From JBBQFC01 sp038321615 (GTDB lineage: Bacteria > Bacteroidota > Bacteroidia > Flavobacteriales_D > Cryomorphaceae), in contig JBBQFC010000100.1 of assembly GCA_038321615.1 (NCBI GenBank), positions 1 to 6,504 on the forward strand: 6,504 nucleotides of DNA, in the 5' to 3' direction. The notes under the pieces were generated by a model, which saw only the letters and a program-made list of their open reading frames with translations, was not told where the DNA came from and did no database searches. This document shows positions 1-6,084 of the stretch, one piece after another. How positions within the stretch are numbered: the stretch's first letter is position 1; every line of letters begins with the position of its first letter. Made by a program: the position numbers and the translations under genes.

Positions 1-220
1 GAACAATGACTCTTCCGTCCTTTTCTTTATAATAGATTCGATAGCCTTGTGCAAAATTTACGCGTGGCTCGCTAATTCCGTCGCAGTCTTGTTTGCAGTC
101 GGCAAAATGTTCATCGTTTTCTATTTTTCGAATTCTGAAGAATCTTTTGGCCTTGGCTTTTAAGTCTTTCAGTTTTCTAAGCCATTTATCAAATTCAGGG
201 CTTTTCTCAATAAAAAACAT
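1..220 (-). CDS. RelE/ParE-superfamily HigB-like toxin (HI1419 type), 3' end cut by the window edge
   Basis: Reading the minus strand from ATG at 220 gives 73 open codons up to the left edge, beginning MFFIEKSPEFDKWLRKLKD. This is the usual opening of the putative addiction-module killer family: a short first beta strand, then the EFDKWLRKLKD helix and a basic KAKAKRFFRIRKIEN helix. Residues 47-63 (DGISEPRVNFAQGYRIY) match the family's DGVxELRIxxGxGYRVY strands, and KDGRVIV at 67-73 leads into the expected final strand. Family members are about 90-110 residues, so roughly 20-40 residues are missing. Known relatives are ribosome-dependent mRNA interferases encoded before their HTH antitoxin; here the antitoxin would lie beyond base 1. 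A GTG at 226 is an alternative start two codons upstream. No clear Shine-Dalgarno sequence is present. A residue pair of note is DCKQDC (41-46), where relatives usually lack cysteines. The family call is strong; activity is inferred. Confidence 0.85.
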   Translation of the reverse strand, partial: MFFIEKSPEFDKWLRKLKDLKAKAKRFFRIRKIENDEHFADCKQDCDGISEPRVNFAQGYRIYYKEKDGRVIV

Positions 221-227
221 AAGCACT

Positions 228-243
228 GTATCTACTTAGATAC
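228..243. promoter_or_regulatory. Perfect 7-2-7 palindrome upstream of the toxin gene, candidate TA operator
   Basis: GTATCTA-CT-TAGATAC is a perfect inverted repeat with 7-base arms and a 2-base centre. It ends 7 bases before the toxin ATG at 220. HigBA-type and similar toxin-antitoxin operons are usually repressed by their own antitoxin bound to a short palindrome over the promoter or start region, so this is a natural candidate operator. Binding is inferred, and no convincing promoter boxes were recognised next to it. The rest of the 221-357 gap is AT-rich. It holds only weak 5-base stems (around 323-341) after the channel gene's stop codon, with no T-tract that would make them a terminator. 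Confidence 0.45.
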
Positions 244-357
244 TGAGTTGCATAATTTTCTAAATGTTTTTAGTTCAGAATGAGCTTTTGGCAAAGCGGA
301 CTTTATTGCTCCACAACTGGCTGTTATCCTAGATAAATAACACCCTATTTCACCCGA

Positions 358-1323
358 TTATTGATCCTTTAGAGAGTCGCCAGCCTTTGTGGGTATTTCG
401 ATGGTATTTGCGTTAATGTTCTCAGGCAGATCATCGGTCGTCAGTCGCACGGTGAACTCTTTTTCTGATCCATAAAGTTTGATTTCTTGAATATCGGCAG
501 GGAGATAATAGCCGTTTTCTTCGAGTGCTTCTTTCACATTGCGCACTACATTACCTTTTGTAATAAGCGCTTGCCGGCGAAAATCTTTGGTGTCCACCCA
601 AAAGAATACTTTGAGATTTACGGTACTGGTTGCCAGTTCTTCCTCGACCACAAAATTCTCGTGCTCCACGTCTTGAATCACCAATGGTTCCATCGACAGG
701 GCTTTCATAATCGTGCTCTTCGCCCCTTCGATATTATCTTCGTAAGCAATACCGATTATAAAATCCCAACGGAAAAAACCATCTTCGGTGTAATTGGTAA
801 CGGGCTTGGTGAGCACGTCGCTGTTGGGAATGTAAATATCCCTTCCATCGAAGGTTTTAATCTTGGTATAGCGGAACTCCAAAGCTTTCACCTTTCCAAA
901 AACGTCTTCGATTTTTACAGTGTCGTCCACGTCGAAGGGCCGGTTGAAGGCCAGAATCACCCCGGCGATAAAATTTTCGCCAATGTCTTTAAATGCAAAT
1001 CCGAGAATGACAGCCGAGGCTCCTGCAGCAGTTAACAGACCCGTTGCAATACCACCCAAACCAGCCGCTCGCAATGCGATCATGGAGGCAAGAACGATCA
1101 CCACAATTTTTACGGCCTTCCCCAAAAATCTGCTCATCAGCGGATCTTTCGTTTTCTTCCCAATTCGCGACTTCGCGAAACTACTGATCCAACCGCCTAC
1201 AAGAACGCCAAGAATTATAATGACCAGACCGAGACCAATACCCGGGAGCATTGCGATAAACTGTTGAAAAAATTGCTCAAAAGCGTCAATGGCATTTTTG
1301 GTAATAGATTCCGATTCGTCCAT
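358..1323 (-). CDS. MscS-family small-conductance mechanosensitive ion channel
   Basis: This is a 321-residue inner-membrane channel of the MscS family, which opens under membrane tension and releases solutes on hypo-osmotic shock. From the ATG at 1323, hydrophobic segments lie near residues 22-46, 70-89 and 93-130. The last is the Gly/Ala-rich pore helix TM3 (GLLTAAGASAVILGFAFKD), ending in the family's NRPF element. The beta domain follows (132-179), with FDGRDIYIPNSD at about 158-169 matching the DGxxxxIPN signature, then the alpha/beta C-terminal domain to about 285 and a short polar tail. The length is close to E. coli MscS (286) plus that tail. The frame stays open to a TTG at 1347, but the ATG is preferred because the TTG falls inside a hairpin and would add only eight residues. 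No Shine-Dalgarno sequence is clear. The gene follows bglX on the same strand after a 147-base gap. Family assignment is firm; which MscS paralogue it is cannot be told. Confidence 0.95.
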   Translation of the reverse strand: MDESESITKNAIDAFEQFFQQFIAMLPGIGLGLVIIILGVLVGGWISSFAKSRIGKKTKDPLMSRFLGKAVKIVVIVLASMIALRAAGLGGIATGLLTAAGASAVILGFAFKDIGENFIAGVILAFNRPFDVDDTVKIEDVFGKVKALEFRYTKIKTFDGRDIYIPNSDVLTKPVTNYTEDGFFRWDFIIGIAYEDNIEGAKSTIMKALSMEPLVIQDVEHENFVVEEELATSTVNLKVFFWVDTKDFRRQALITKGNVVRNVKEALEENGYYLPADIQEIKLYGSEKEFTVRLTTDDLPENINANTIEIPTKAGDSLKDQ

Positions 1324-1345
1324 AGTTTCTAAAATTAAGAAAGGC

Positions 1346-1365
1346 AATCAATTCTGAGATTGATT
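1346..1365 (-). other. Perfect 7-base-pair hairpin in the leader of the channel gene
   Basis: AATCAAT and ATTGATT form a perfect 7-base-pair stem around a 6-base loop, ending 22 bases before the channel's ATG. No T-tract follows it on the minus strand, so it is not a standard intrinsic terminator. It would lie in the 5' leader if transcription starts upstream in the gap. Function is unknown and a chance occurrence is possible. Confidence 0.3.
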
Positions 1366-1395
1366 CTCTTTGGCCTTTAAAATCAAGGAAAGAGA
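1365..1395 (-). other. Imperfect hairpin between bglX and the channel gene
   Basis: TCTCTTT (1365-1371) pairs with AAAGAGA (1389-1395), and CCTT (1374-1377) with AAGG (1385-1388). This makes an 11-base-pair stem broken by a 2-base GG bulge, with a 7-base loop. It abuts the hairpin at 1346-1365. It lies about 75 bases beyond the bglX stop, so it could stabilise or end the glucan-operon transcript, but the minus-strand sequence after it is not T-rich. The rest of this gap (1324-1470) contains a TATAAT on the minus strand (1463-1458) without a recognisable upstream box. Confidence 0.25.
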
Positions 1396-1470
1396 TGCTT
1401 TTACTGCAGAAAAGATTCATAACTTTCTCATCTCCGAATAAGCCAGGTCGGGCATAAATTATACCGATCT

Positions 1471-3714
1471 TTATTTCAGCTCAAACGTCCCCTTTAAATC
1501 CGCATCAGAATTTCCACCCACGAAAACTTCAAAGGTGCCGGGCTCGGCCTTGAACTCCATGCTGTGCGTATAAAAAGCCAAATCAGTTGCAGAAAGCGTG
1601 AAACTTACCGATTTTGATTCGCCGGGATTGAGGTAAATCTTTTCAAAACCCTTTAGCTCCCGTACGGGCCGGGTAACGCTGGCAACCAAGTCTTTCACAT
1701 AGAGCTGCACCACTTCTTCGCCTGCAACTTTTCCGGTATTGGTCACAGTTACGGTTACCGATAATTTTTCGGCCATTCCGATTTCTGCTTGCGATACTTT
1801 CAAATCGCTGTAAGCAAAGGTGGTATAGCTCAATCCGTAGCCGAATGGGTATAGCGGCGTGTTGGGAACATCAATGTATTTTGACGTGTATTTTTGATTC
1901 AAATCTACCGGGCGACCGACATTTTTGGTATTGTAGAAAATAGGGACTTGACCGACATTTCTCGGGAAGGTCATGGTTAATTTTCCAGCCGGATTGTAAT
2001 CGCCAAAAAGCACCTGCGCAACAGCTGTGCCGTGCATAGTTCCCAATTGCCAAGTATTTAATATAGCCAAAACCGATTGATCGAGAGCCGATAAATCGAG
2101 TGGACGACCCGCAGCTATTAGCGCCACAACGGGTTTGCCGGTGGCCAACATAGCTGCTACCAGTGCTTCTTGCGGTCCAGGCAGCCGGATATCGCTTCTG
2201 CTCGCAGCCTCACCGCTTTGTTCGTAGTTTTCGCCGAGAGCCAAAATTACTACATCGGCTTCCGAAGCCAGTTTCCGAGCAGCGGCAAAACCACTCGTGT
2301 CATTACCAATAAAGCCGCTGCCCTGCGCATAGGTAACACTGGCATTGGGTAATGCTTTCTTGATTCCTGCGAGCACCGTTATTACGTCGACTTCCATTCC
2401 CGAAGCGTGCCAGGAACCAAGTACATCGAGTTGATTATCGCCCATCGGACCAATTACGGCTATGTTCTTAATCGATTTGGCCAACGGCAAAATGGGAGCC
2501 CCGTTTACTGGCTCGTTCTTAAATAGTACGATGGATCGCTTGCCTGCGTTGAGGGCATGATCTTTCATTTCTTGCGATCCCACGTGCATTTTCTCTCTTT
2601 TCTCATCCAAATACAGGTAAGGATTCGAGAAAAGACCGGCCTTCCATTTCATTTCGAGAATACGGCGCACGGCTTGATCAACTTGAGCTTCCGTGATTTT
2701 TCCTTCTCCGATCGATTGCCTGATGAAGCGATTAAACACGCTCCCTTCCATATCCATGTCAACGCCAGCGCTCAGGGCCAATTCCCCAGCCGATTTAAGA
2801 TCGGGGACCACGCCAAAGGGTACCATTTCGTTGATAGCGGTATAATCGGTAACCACAAAGCCCTTAAAACCCCACTCCTTGCGGAGAATCTCCGTCAGGA
2901 GCCACGCGCTTCCGGACGCCGGAAGTCCATCTACTTCGTTGAAGGCAGTCATTACCGTAGCGGCTCCGGCATCGATAGCCGCTTTATAAGGCGGCAGGTA
3001 AAACTCGCGAAGGGTGCGCTCCGTCATATCTACTGTGCCATAATCGCGGCCTGCAAGGGGTGCTCCGTATGCAGCAAAATGTTTCACACAGGCCATAATC
3101 GTAAACGGATTGGATAAGCTTTCGCCTTGGTATCCCTGCACTTTGGCGACGGCTACTTTACTCCCGAGATAGGTGTCTTCTCCTGCTCCTTCCATCACCC
3201 GGCCCCAGCGCGGATCGCGGGCAATATCGACCATGGGGTTGAAGGTCCAGTTCAAACCGCTAGCGGACGCTTCTTTAGCCGAAAGGCGAGCGGACGCTTT
3301 GATTATTTCCAAATCCCAGGAAGAAGCTTCACCAAGCGGGATAGGAAAAATTGTTTGATGTCCATGAATTACATCGTATCCAAAAAGCAAAGGAATGCCC
3401 AATCGGGTTTCCTTCACGGCAATGTCTTGCAGACTGCGGACATATTTCACCCCGTGTGCGTTGAATAAAGCCCCTACTCTACCTTCCTTCAATTCTTGAG
3501 TCGATGTGGGATTAAGACTTGGTCCCGTTACATCCCAACCGCTGGTGTAGAGTGTAAGCTGTCCAATCTTCTCATCGAGCGTCATCTTTGCAATTAGGGC
3601 ATCGATAAATTCTTTTTCGTTTTGAGTAATAGGCATGGACGTTTTCGCCTTCTGAGCCATTCCCGGAAAGGAGATGAAAAGGATAGCAGCGGCAATGCAG
3701 ATGGGTTTAATCAT
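1471..3714 (-). CDS. bglX: Secreted GH3 beta-glucosidase, BglX type
   Basis: This is a 747-residue exo-acting beta-glucosidase that removes glucose from the non-reducing end of short beta-glucans, expected in the periplasm. Residues 1-20 are a type I signal peptide with a likely cut at GMA|QKA. The GH3 barrel spans about 35-375, with substrate-site motifs KHFAAYGAP (211-219) and GRDY (222-225). The nucleophile is Asp290 in GFKGFVVTDY. The second alpha/beta domain spans about 393-625; Glu502 in GEAASRSDI is the likely acid/base, at the position of the HEASSRTDI motif of BglX proteins. A fibronectin III-like domain closes the protein (about 660-735). The length is typical of BglX (about 750-765) and both catalytic residues are present. 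The ATG overlaps the esterase stop by four bases (ATGA), so translation is probably coupled. GH3 enzymes of this type can prefer sophorose, laminaribiose or gentiobiose. The GH144-like neighbours favour beta-1,2-linked products, which is inference. Confidence 0.95.
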   Translation of the reverse strand: MIKPICIAAAILFISFPGMAQKAKTSMPITQNEKEFIDALIAKMTLDEKIGQLTLYTSGWDVTGPSLNPTSTQELKEGRVGALFNAHGVKYVRSLQDIAVKETRLGIPLLFGYDVIHGHQTIFPIPLGEASSWDLEIIKASARLSAKEASASGLNWTFNPMVDIARDPRWGRVMEGAGEDTYLGSKVAVAKVQGYQGESLSNPFTIMACVKHFAAYGAPLAGRDYGTVDMTERTLREFYLPPYKAAIDAGAATVMTAFNEVDGLPASGSAWLLTEILRKEWGFKGFVVTDYTAINEMVPFGVVPDLKSAGELALSAGVDMDMEGSVFNRFIRQSIGEGKITEAQVDQAVRRILEMKWKAGLFSNPYLYLDEKREKMHVGSQEMKDHALNAGKRSIVLFKNEPVNGAPILPLAKSIKNIAVIGPMGDNQLDVLGSWHASGMEVDVITVLAGIKKALPNASVTYAQGSGFIGNDTSGFAAARKLASEADVVILALGENYEQSGEAASRSDIRLPGPQEALVAAMLATGKPVVALIAAGRPLDLSALDQSVLAILNTWQLGTMHGTAVAQVLFGDYNPAGKLTMTFPRNVGQVPIFYNTKNVGRPVDLNQKYTSKYIDVPNTPLYPFGYGLSYTTFAYSDLKVSQAEIGMAEKLSVTVTVTNTGKVAGEEVVQLYVKDLVASVTRPVRELKGFEKIYLNPGESKSVSFTLSATDLAFYTHSMEFKAEPGTFEVFVGGNSDADLKGTFELK

Positions 3715-4490
3715 GGTTTAGTGCGTGTTTGAGAGTGGGAAAAGAGCCATTTCAAAAGTTCGGTTTCGGCAAATGCAGAATCCCAGCTATTGTGATTGGC
3801 TTGGGGGTAAATGGTAAAGATAGGGTCGCCGCCGGCGGCACTAATGGCTTCACTCATTGCGATGGAATAATCGATTAGTACCACATCGTCCTTGGCACCG
3901 TGAAATATCCAAAAGGGAGTGTTCCTTGCATACCGCACTGCAGCTTCTGCATTTCCGCCTCCGCAAATAGCAAAGGCCGCTGCGAATAAATCCGGATTTC
4001 CGGCAACCAGATTATAAGTTCCCATTCCGCCCATAGAAAGGCCACCCACGTAAATTCTGCGTTCGTCTATTTCACCGGTTGCGATTAAGGAGTCAATCAT
4101 CAAATCGACCAAATGCAGCGGCGAATTTGGAAGTAGATCCTTTTCAAAATGAAAGACCCTGCCATTTTCATTGGTTTCGATTTGACCGTTTGGCCAAAAG
4201 GCATCTTCCCTGCACTGCGGGAAAATAACGAGTGCCGGGTATTGCTCGATGCTATCGCTAAACAGTTCACTTCCATGCGTCAATTGTCTTTGATTATCGG
4301 CACCGCGCTCGCCGGCACCATGTAAAAAGATGACTAAGGGAAGTTTTTGACCTTGAAGGCCCTCCGGCTTCAAGAATCGATACGGAAGGACCTGGCCTTG
4401 GTATTGAAATTGGCCTGCATCGTATGGCTGTGCCTGCAAGCAAAAACCGAAACAGAGCATGGAAAAAACGGCGAGAAAAAATTTATTCAT
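3711..4490 (-). CDS. Secreted alpha/beta-hydrolase esterase (dienelactone hydrolase / CE1-like)
   Basis: This is a 259-residue exported serine hydrolase. Residues 1-20 form a signal peptide, with a likely cut at LQA|QPY. The mature part is a compact alpha/beta-hydrolase: oxyanion-loop motif HGAGERG (57-63), nucleophile elbow GGLSMGG with Ser152, catalytic Asp201 in HGAKDD, and His233 in QANHNSWDSAF. That order and spacing match the phospholipase/carboxylesterase and feruloyl-esterase-like (CE1/PHB depolymerase) group, and the triad is complete. Database names for relatives vary (prolyl oligopeptidase family peptidase, phospholipase, dienelactone hydrolase), but there is no peptidase propeller domain, so an esterase is more likely. 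It lies between a GH144-like glucanase and bglX, overlapping the first by 8 bases and the second by 4, which points to one transcript and a role on the same glycan, perhaps removing acyl groups that block glucanases. The substrate is not known. Confidence 0.85.
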   Translation of the reverse strand: MNKFFLAVFSMLCFGFCLQAQPYDAGQFQYQGQVLPYRFLKPEGLQGQKLPLVIFLHGAGERGADNQRQLTHGSELFSDSIEQYPALVIFPQCREDAFWPNGQIETNENGRVFHFEKDLLPNSPLHLVDLMIDSLIATGEIDERRIYVGGLSMGGMGTYNLVAGNPDLFAAAFAICGGGNAEAAVRYARNTPFWIFHGAKDDVVLIDYSIAMSEAISAAGGDPIFTIYPQANHNSWDSAFAETELLKWLFSHSQTRTKP

Positions 4491-5841
4491 AAGAGAAATC
4501 CAATTTAGTTAATCCGCTTTGCACTTCGGGTGCGCCCATAAATAATTTCCAGATAAATCCGGTGCGATAATTCTCGATCATTACTGGTATGGGGCCCTGA
4601 TCTATAGCCAGATATCGCGGCGTAAACCAATGATTTGCTTCGCTAAAAGCATCGTACGGGCCGTACACACCTATGAGGCTATCGCGCTCAGGCTGATACA
4701 TATAACGAAGAAAAGCCATGCTTTCTTGAGGCGTATAAGGCATAGAAGAGAGCGCCGCTGTGGGAGAAATTACGCCCAAATCGCGACCGGGCTGGTGCCC
4801 AGCATAACCCTTAATACTATAACTCGAAGTGAGACCCCAGCAATCGGCGCCATAGCCTGCGAAATTCTTTGGATTGTCCACGCAGTAGCGATAGTGTGCT
4901 AAAGCGTGGTTTCTATTCAACTGCCAATAATCGCCATACGCATCCTTCAGGCCAGTGGGGTTCAGACCTAAGTAGGAATAATGTGCCCAAAAAAGCGGAC
5001 CTACCGGATCGTCGCTCGTTTCGTAATGGTCGAGAATCAAAGGGAGATCGTAAAAGGTACGATCCGTTTTAATTGCACCGCTGCGCGCCCAGCCTTCGTC
5101 GTACACTTCCTTAGAAATAGCGTGTGTTGGCGAGGCAGCCGCCAGCACGTACATGATCAAACACTCGTTGTAGCCGCCAACAGGGAAGTTCATTTCCCAG
5201 CCGTAATTGGGGCTCCAATGCCAATAGAGTACGTTTTTGCCTTGGGTATACCAGGCGAAATCAATGTCGTTCCACATTTTATCCAGACGCGAGGCCAAGG
5301 TTTTTTCAGCTTCATTCCCATTTTTAAAATACGCGCGAACGGCGATCAAACCCTGCGCAAGGAAGGCCGTTTCTACCAGATCGCCTCCATCATCCTTCTT
5401 GCTAAAAGGCTTAGTTTTTCCGGTTTCACCATCGAGCCAGTGGGGCCAAGCGCCGTGAAAGCGGTCGGCGGTTTCGAGAAAATCGGCCATCTTCTGAAAG
5501 CGCTCCAGCGCCTGTTGGCGGGTTATAAATCCCCGCTCCACTCCTACCAAGATTGCCATCATTCCAAAACCTGTTCCACCGGTGGTGACGATGTGCTGAT
5601 CGTTTTGGGGGTAAATTCCATCCATGTGAATACGCTCACAGGCTAAGCCCGAATTTTGCTCTGCTCCTGTCCAGAAGTACCCGAAGGTTTGTTTCTGAAC
5701 AAGGGTCAGGAGGGAATCGTCAGAAATGGCCGTAATCTCTTTAGTTTCCGGGCTGTTAGGTTCCGCAAGTCCTGGTCGGGAATTGCTACACGCCGCGATT
5801 ACGAAAAAGAATAAAAACGGAAGGCTTGTGAGATTATTCAT
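4483..5841 (-). CDS. Glucoamylase-like (PF10091) GH144-type beta-1,2-glucanase, lipoprotein
   Basis: This 452-residue protein belongs to the PF10091 'glycoamylase' family, whose characterised Bacteroidota members (Chitinophaga pinensis SGL; Parabacteroides distasonis BDI_3064) act on beta-1,2-glucan and define GH144. The N-terminus is a lipoprotein signal with lipobox IAAC and lipidated Cys18. The next residues (SNSRP) lack the acidic cluster typical of surface export, so a periplasmic anchor is more likely. Family blocks in order are QKQTFGYFW (49-57), GGDLVETAFLAQGLI (152-166), YNECLIMYVLAAASPTH (224-240), GYGADCWGLTSS (329-340), SPTAALSSMPYTPQES (359-374) and IDQGPIPVMIENYRTGFIW (413-431), consistent with an (alpha/alpha)6 barrel. 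Glu157 and Glu226 are the likeliest catalytic acids. One oddity is WGLTSSY, where family members, including the neighbouring paralogue, usually read WGLTASD. Older annotations would say glucoamylase, but nothing here supports alpha-glucan use. The stop overlaps the esterase start by 8 bases. Confidence 0.88.
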   Translation of the reverse strand: MNNLTSLPFLFFFVIAACSNSRPGLAEPNSPETKEITAISDDSLLTLVQKQTFGYFWTGAEQNSGLACERIHMDGIYPQNDQHIVTTGGTGFGMMAILVGVERGFITRQQALERFQKMADFLETADRFHGAWPHWLDGETGKTKPFSKKDDGGDLVETAFLAQGLIAVRAYFKNGNEAEKTLASRLDKMWNDIDFAWYTQGKNVLYWHWSPNYGWEMNFPVGGYNECLIMYVLAAASPTHAISKEVYDEGWARSGAIKTDRTFYDLPLILDHYETSDDPVGPLFWAHYSYLGLNPTGLKDAYGDYWQLNRNHALAHYRYCVDNPKNFAGYGADCWGLTSSYSIKGYAGHQPGRDLGVISPTAALSSMPYTPQESMAFLRYMYQPERDSLIGVYGPYDAFSEANHWFTPRYLAIDQGPIPVMIENYRTGFIWKLFMGAPEVQSGLTKLDFSYE

Positions 5842-5894
5842 GAATTAAAAAGTTGGTCGGCATCGAAAGATTTTAGAAAAGTCACGTTCACTGC

Positions 5895-5917
5895 TGATGT
5901 GAGCGACATCAAAACTA
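5895..5917 (-). promoter_or_regulatory. Candidate -7 box with overlapping palindrome upstream of the GH144-like gene
   Basis: On the minus strand TAGTTTTG (5917-5910) fits the Bacteroidota -7 consensus TAnnTTTG, placing a start site about 60 bases before the ATG at 5841. No convincing -33 TTG box is seen at the usual spacing. Overlapping its downstream edge is the inverted repeat TGATGT-GAGCG-ACATCA (5895-5911). Its core, TGTGA(N6)TCAAA at 5898-5913, also resembles a CRP/FNR-family half-conserved site. This would allow the three overlapping genes to be transcribed apart from the upstream paralogue. Both motifs are short and could be chance. Confidence 0.3.
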
Positions 5918-6055
5918 AAGCTGACAACTTCTGAAAAACTTAGCGCTTGCTGTAAATTTTAGTAACATCTCGATTGAAATAAAGAGCTTCAAGGAATTGA
6001 AATTAATTGACAATTGTTGACTTTTAATGACCCGATGTGACCTGTATATGTTGAT

Positions 6056-6079
6056 ATGATTTCGCAATGGAGAAATCAT
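6056..6079 (-). other. Hairpin just after the stop of the upstream GH144-like gene
   Basis: ATGATTTC and GAAATCAT form a perfect 8-base-pair stem with an 8-base loop, starting 5 bases after the TAG of the upstream gene (6087-6085). The minus-strand sequence that follows (ATCAACATATACAGG) has no T-run, so a classic intrinsic terminator is doubtful. It could protect the 3' end of a processed transcript or act as a partial terminator. The remainder of the 5842-6084 gap is AT-rich and carries no open frame that looks like a gene. Confidence 0.35.
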
Positions 6080-6084
6080 GCTGT

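Noticed and set aside
323..341. Possible terminator after the channel gene
   Set aside because: Only 5-base AT-rich stems (GTTAT/ATAAC or TTATC/GATAA) form, with no T-tract behind them.
487..1035. Plus-strand open frame of 182 codons across the channel gene
   Set aside because: It is antisense to a clear MscS-family gene, its product resembles no family I recognise, and it has no promoter or plausible neighbours; it is a shadow frame.
1324..1347. Eight-residue N-terminal extension of the channel from a TTG codon
   Set aside because: TTG starts are rare, the codon lies inside a hairpin, and an ATG at 1323 gives a normal MscS-family N-terminus.
2557..3117. Plus-strand open frame of 186 codons across bglX
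   Set aside because: It is antisense to the catalytic barrel of GH3, and its His- and Phe-rich product fits a reverse-complement reading of coding DNA.
4981..5646. Plus-strand open frame of 221 codons across the GH144-like gene
   Set aside because: Long for a shadow, but it is fully antisense to conserved glucanase sequence and its product has low-complexity character without known motifs.
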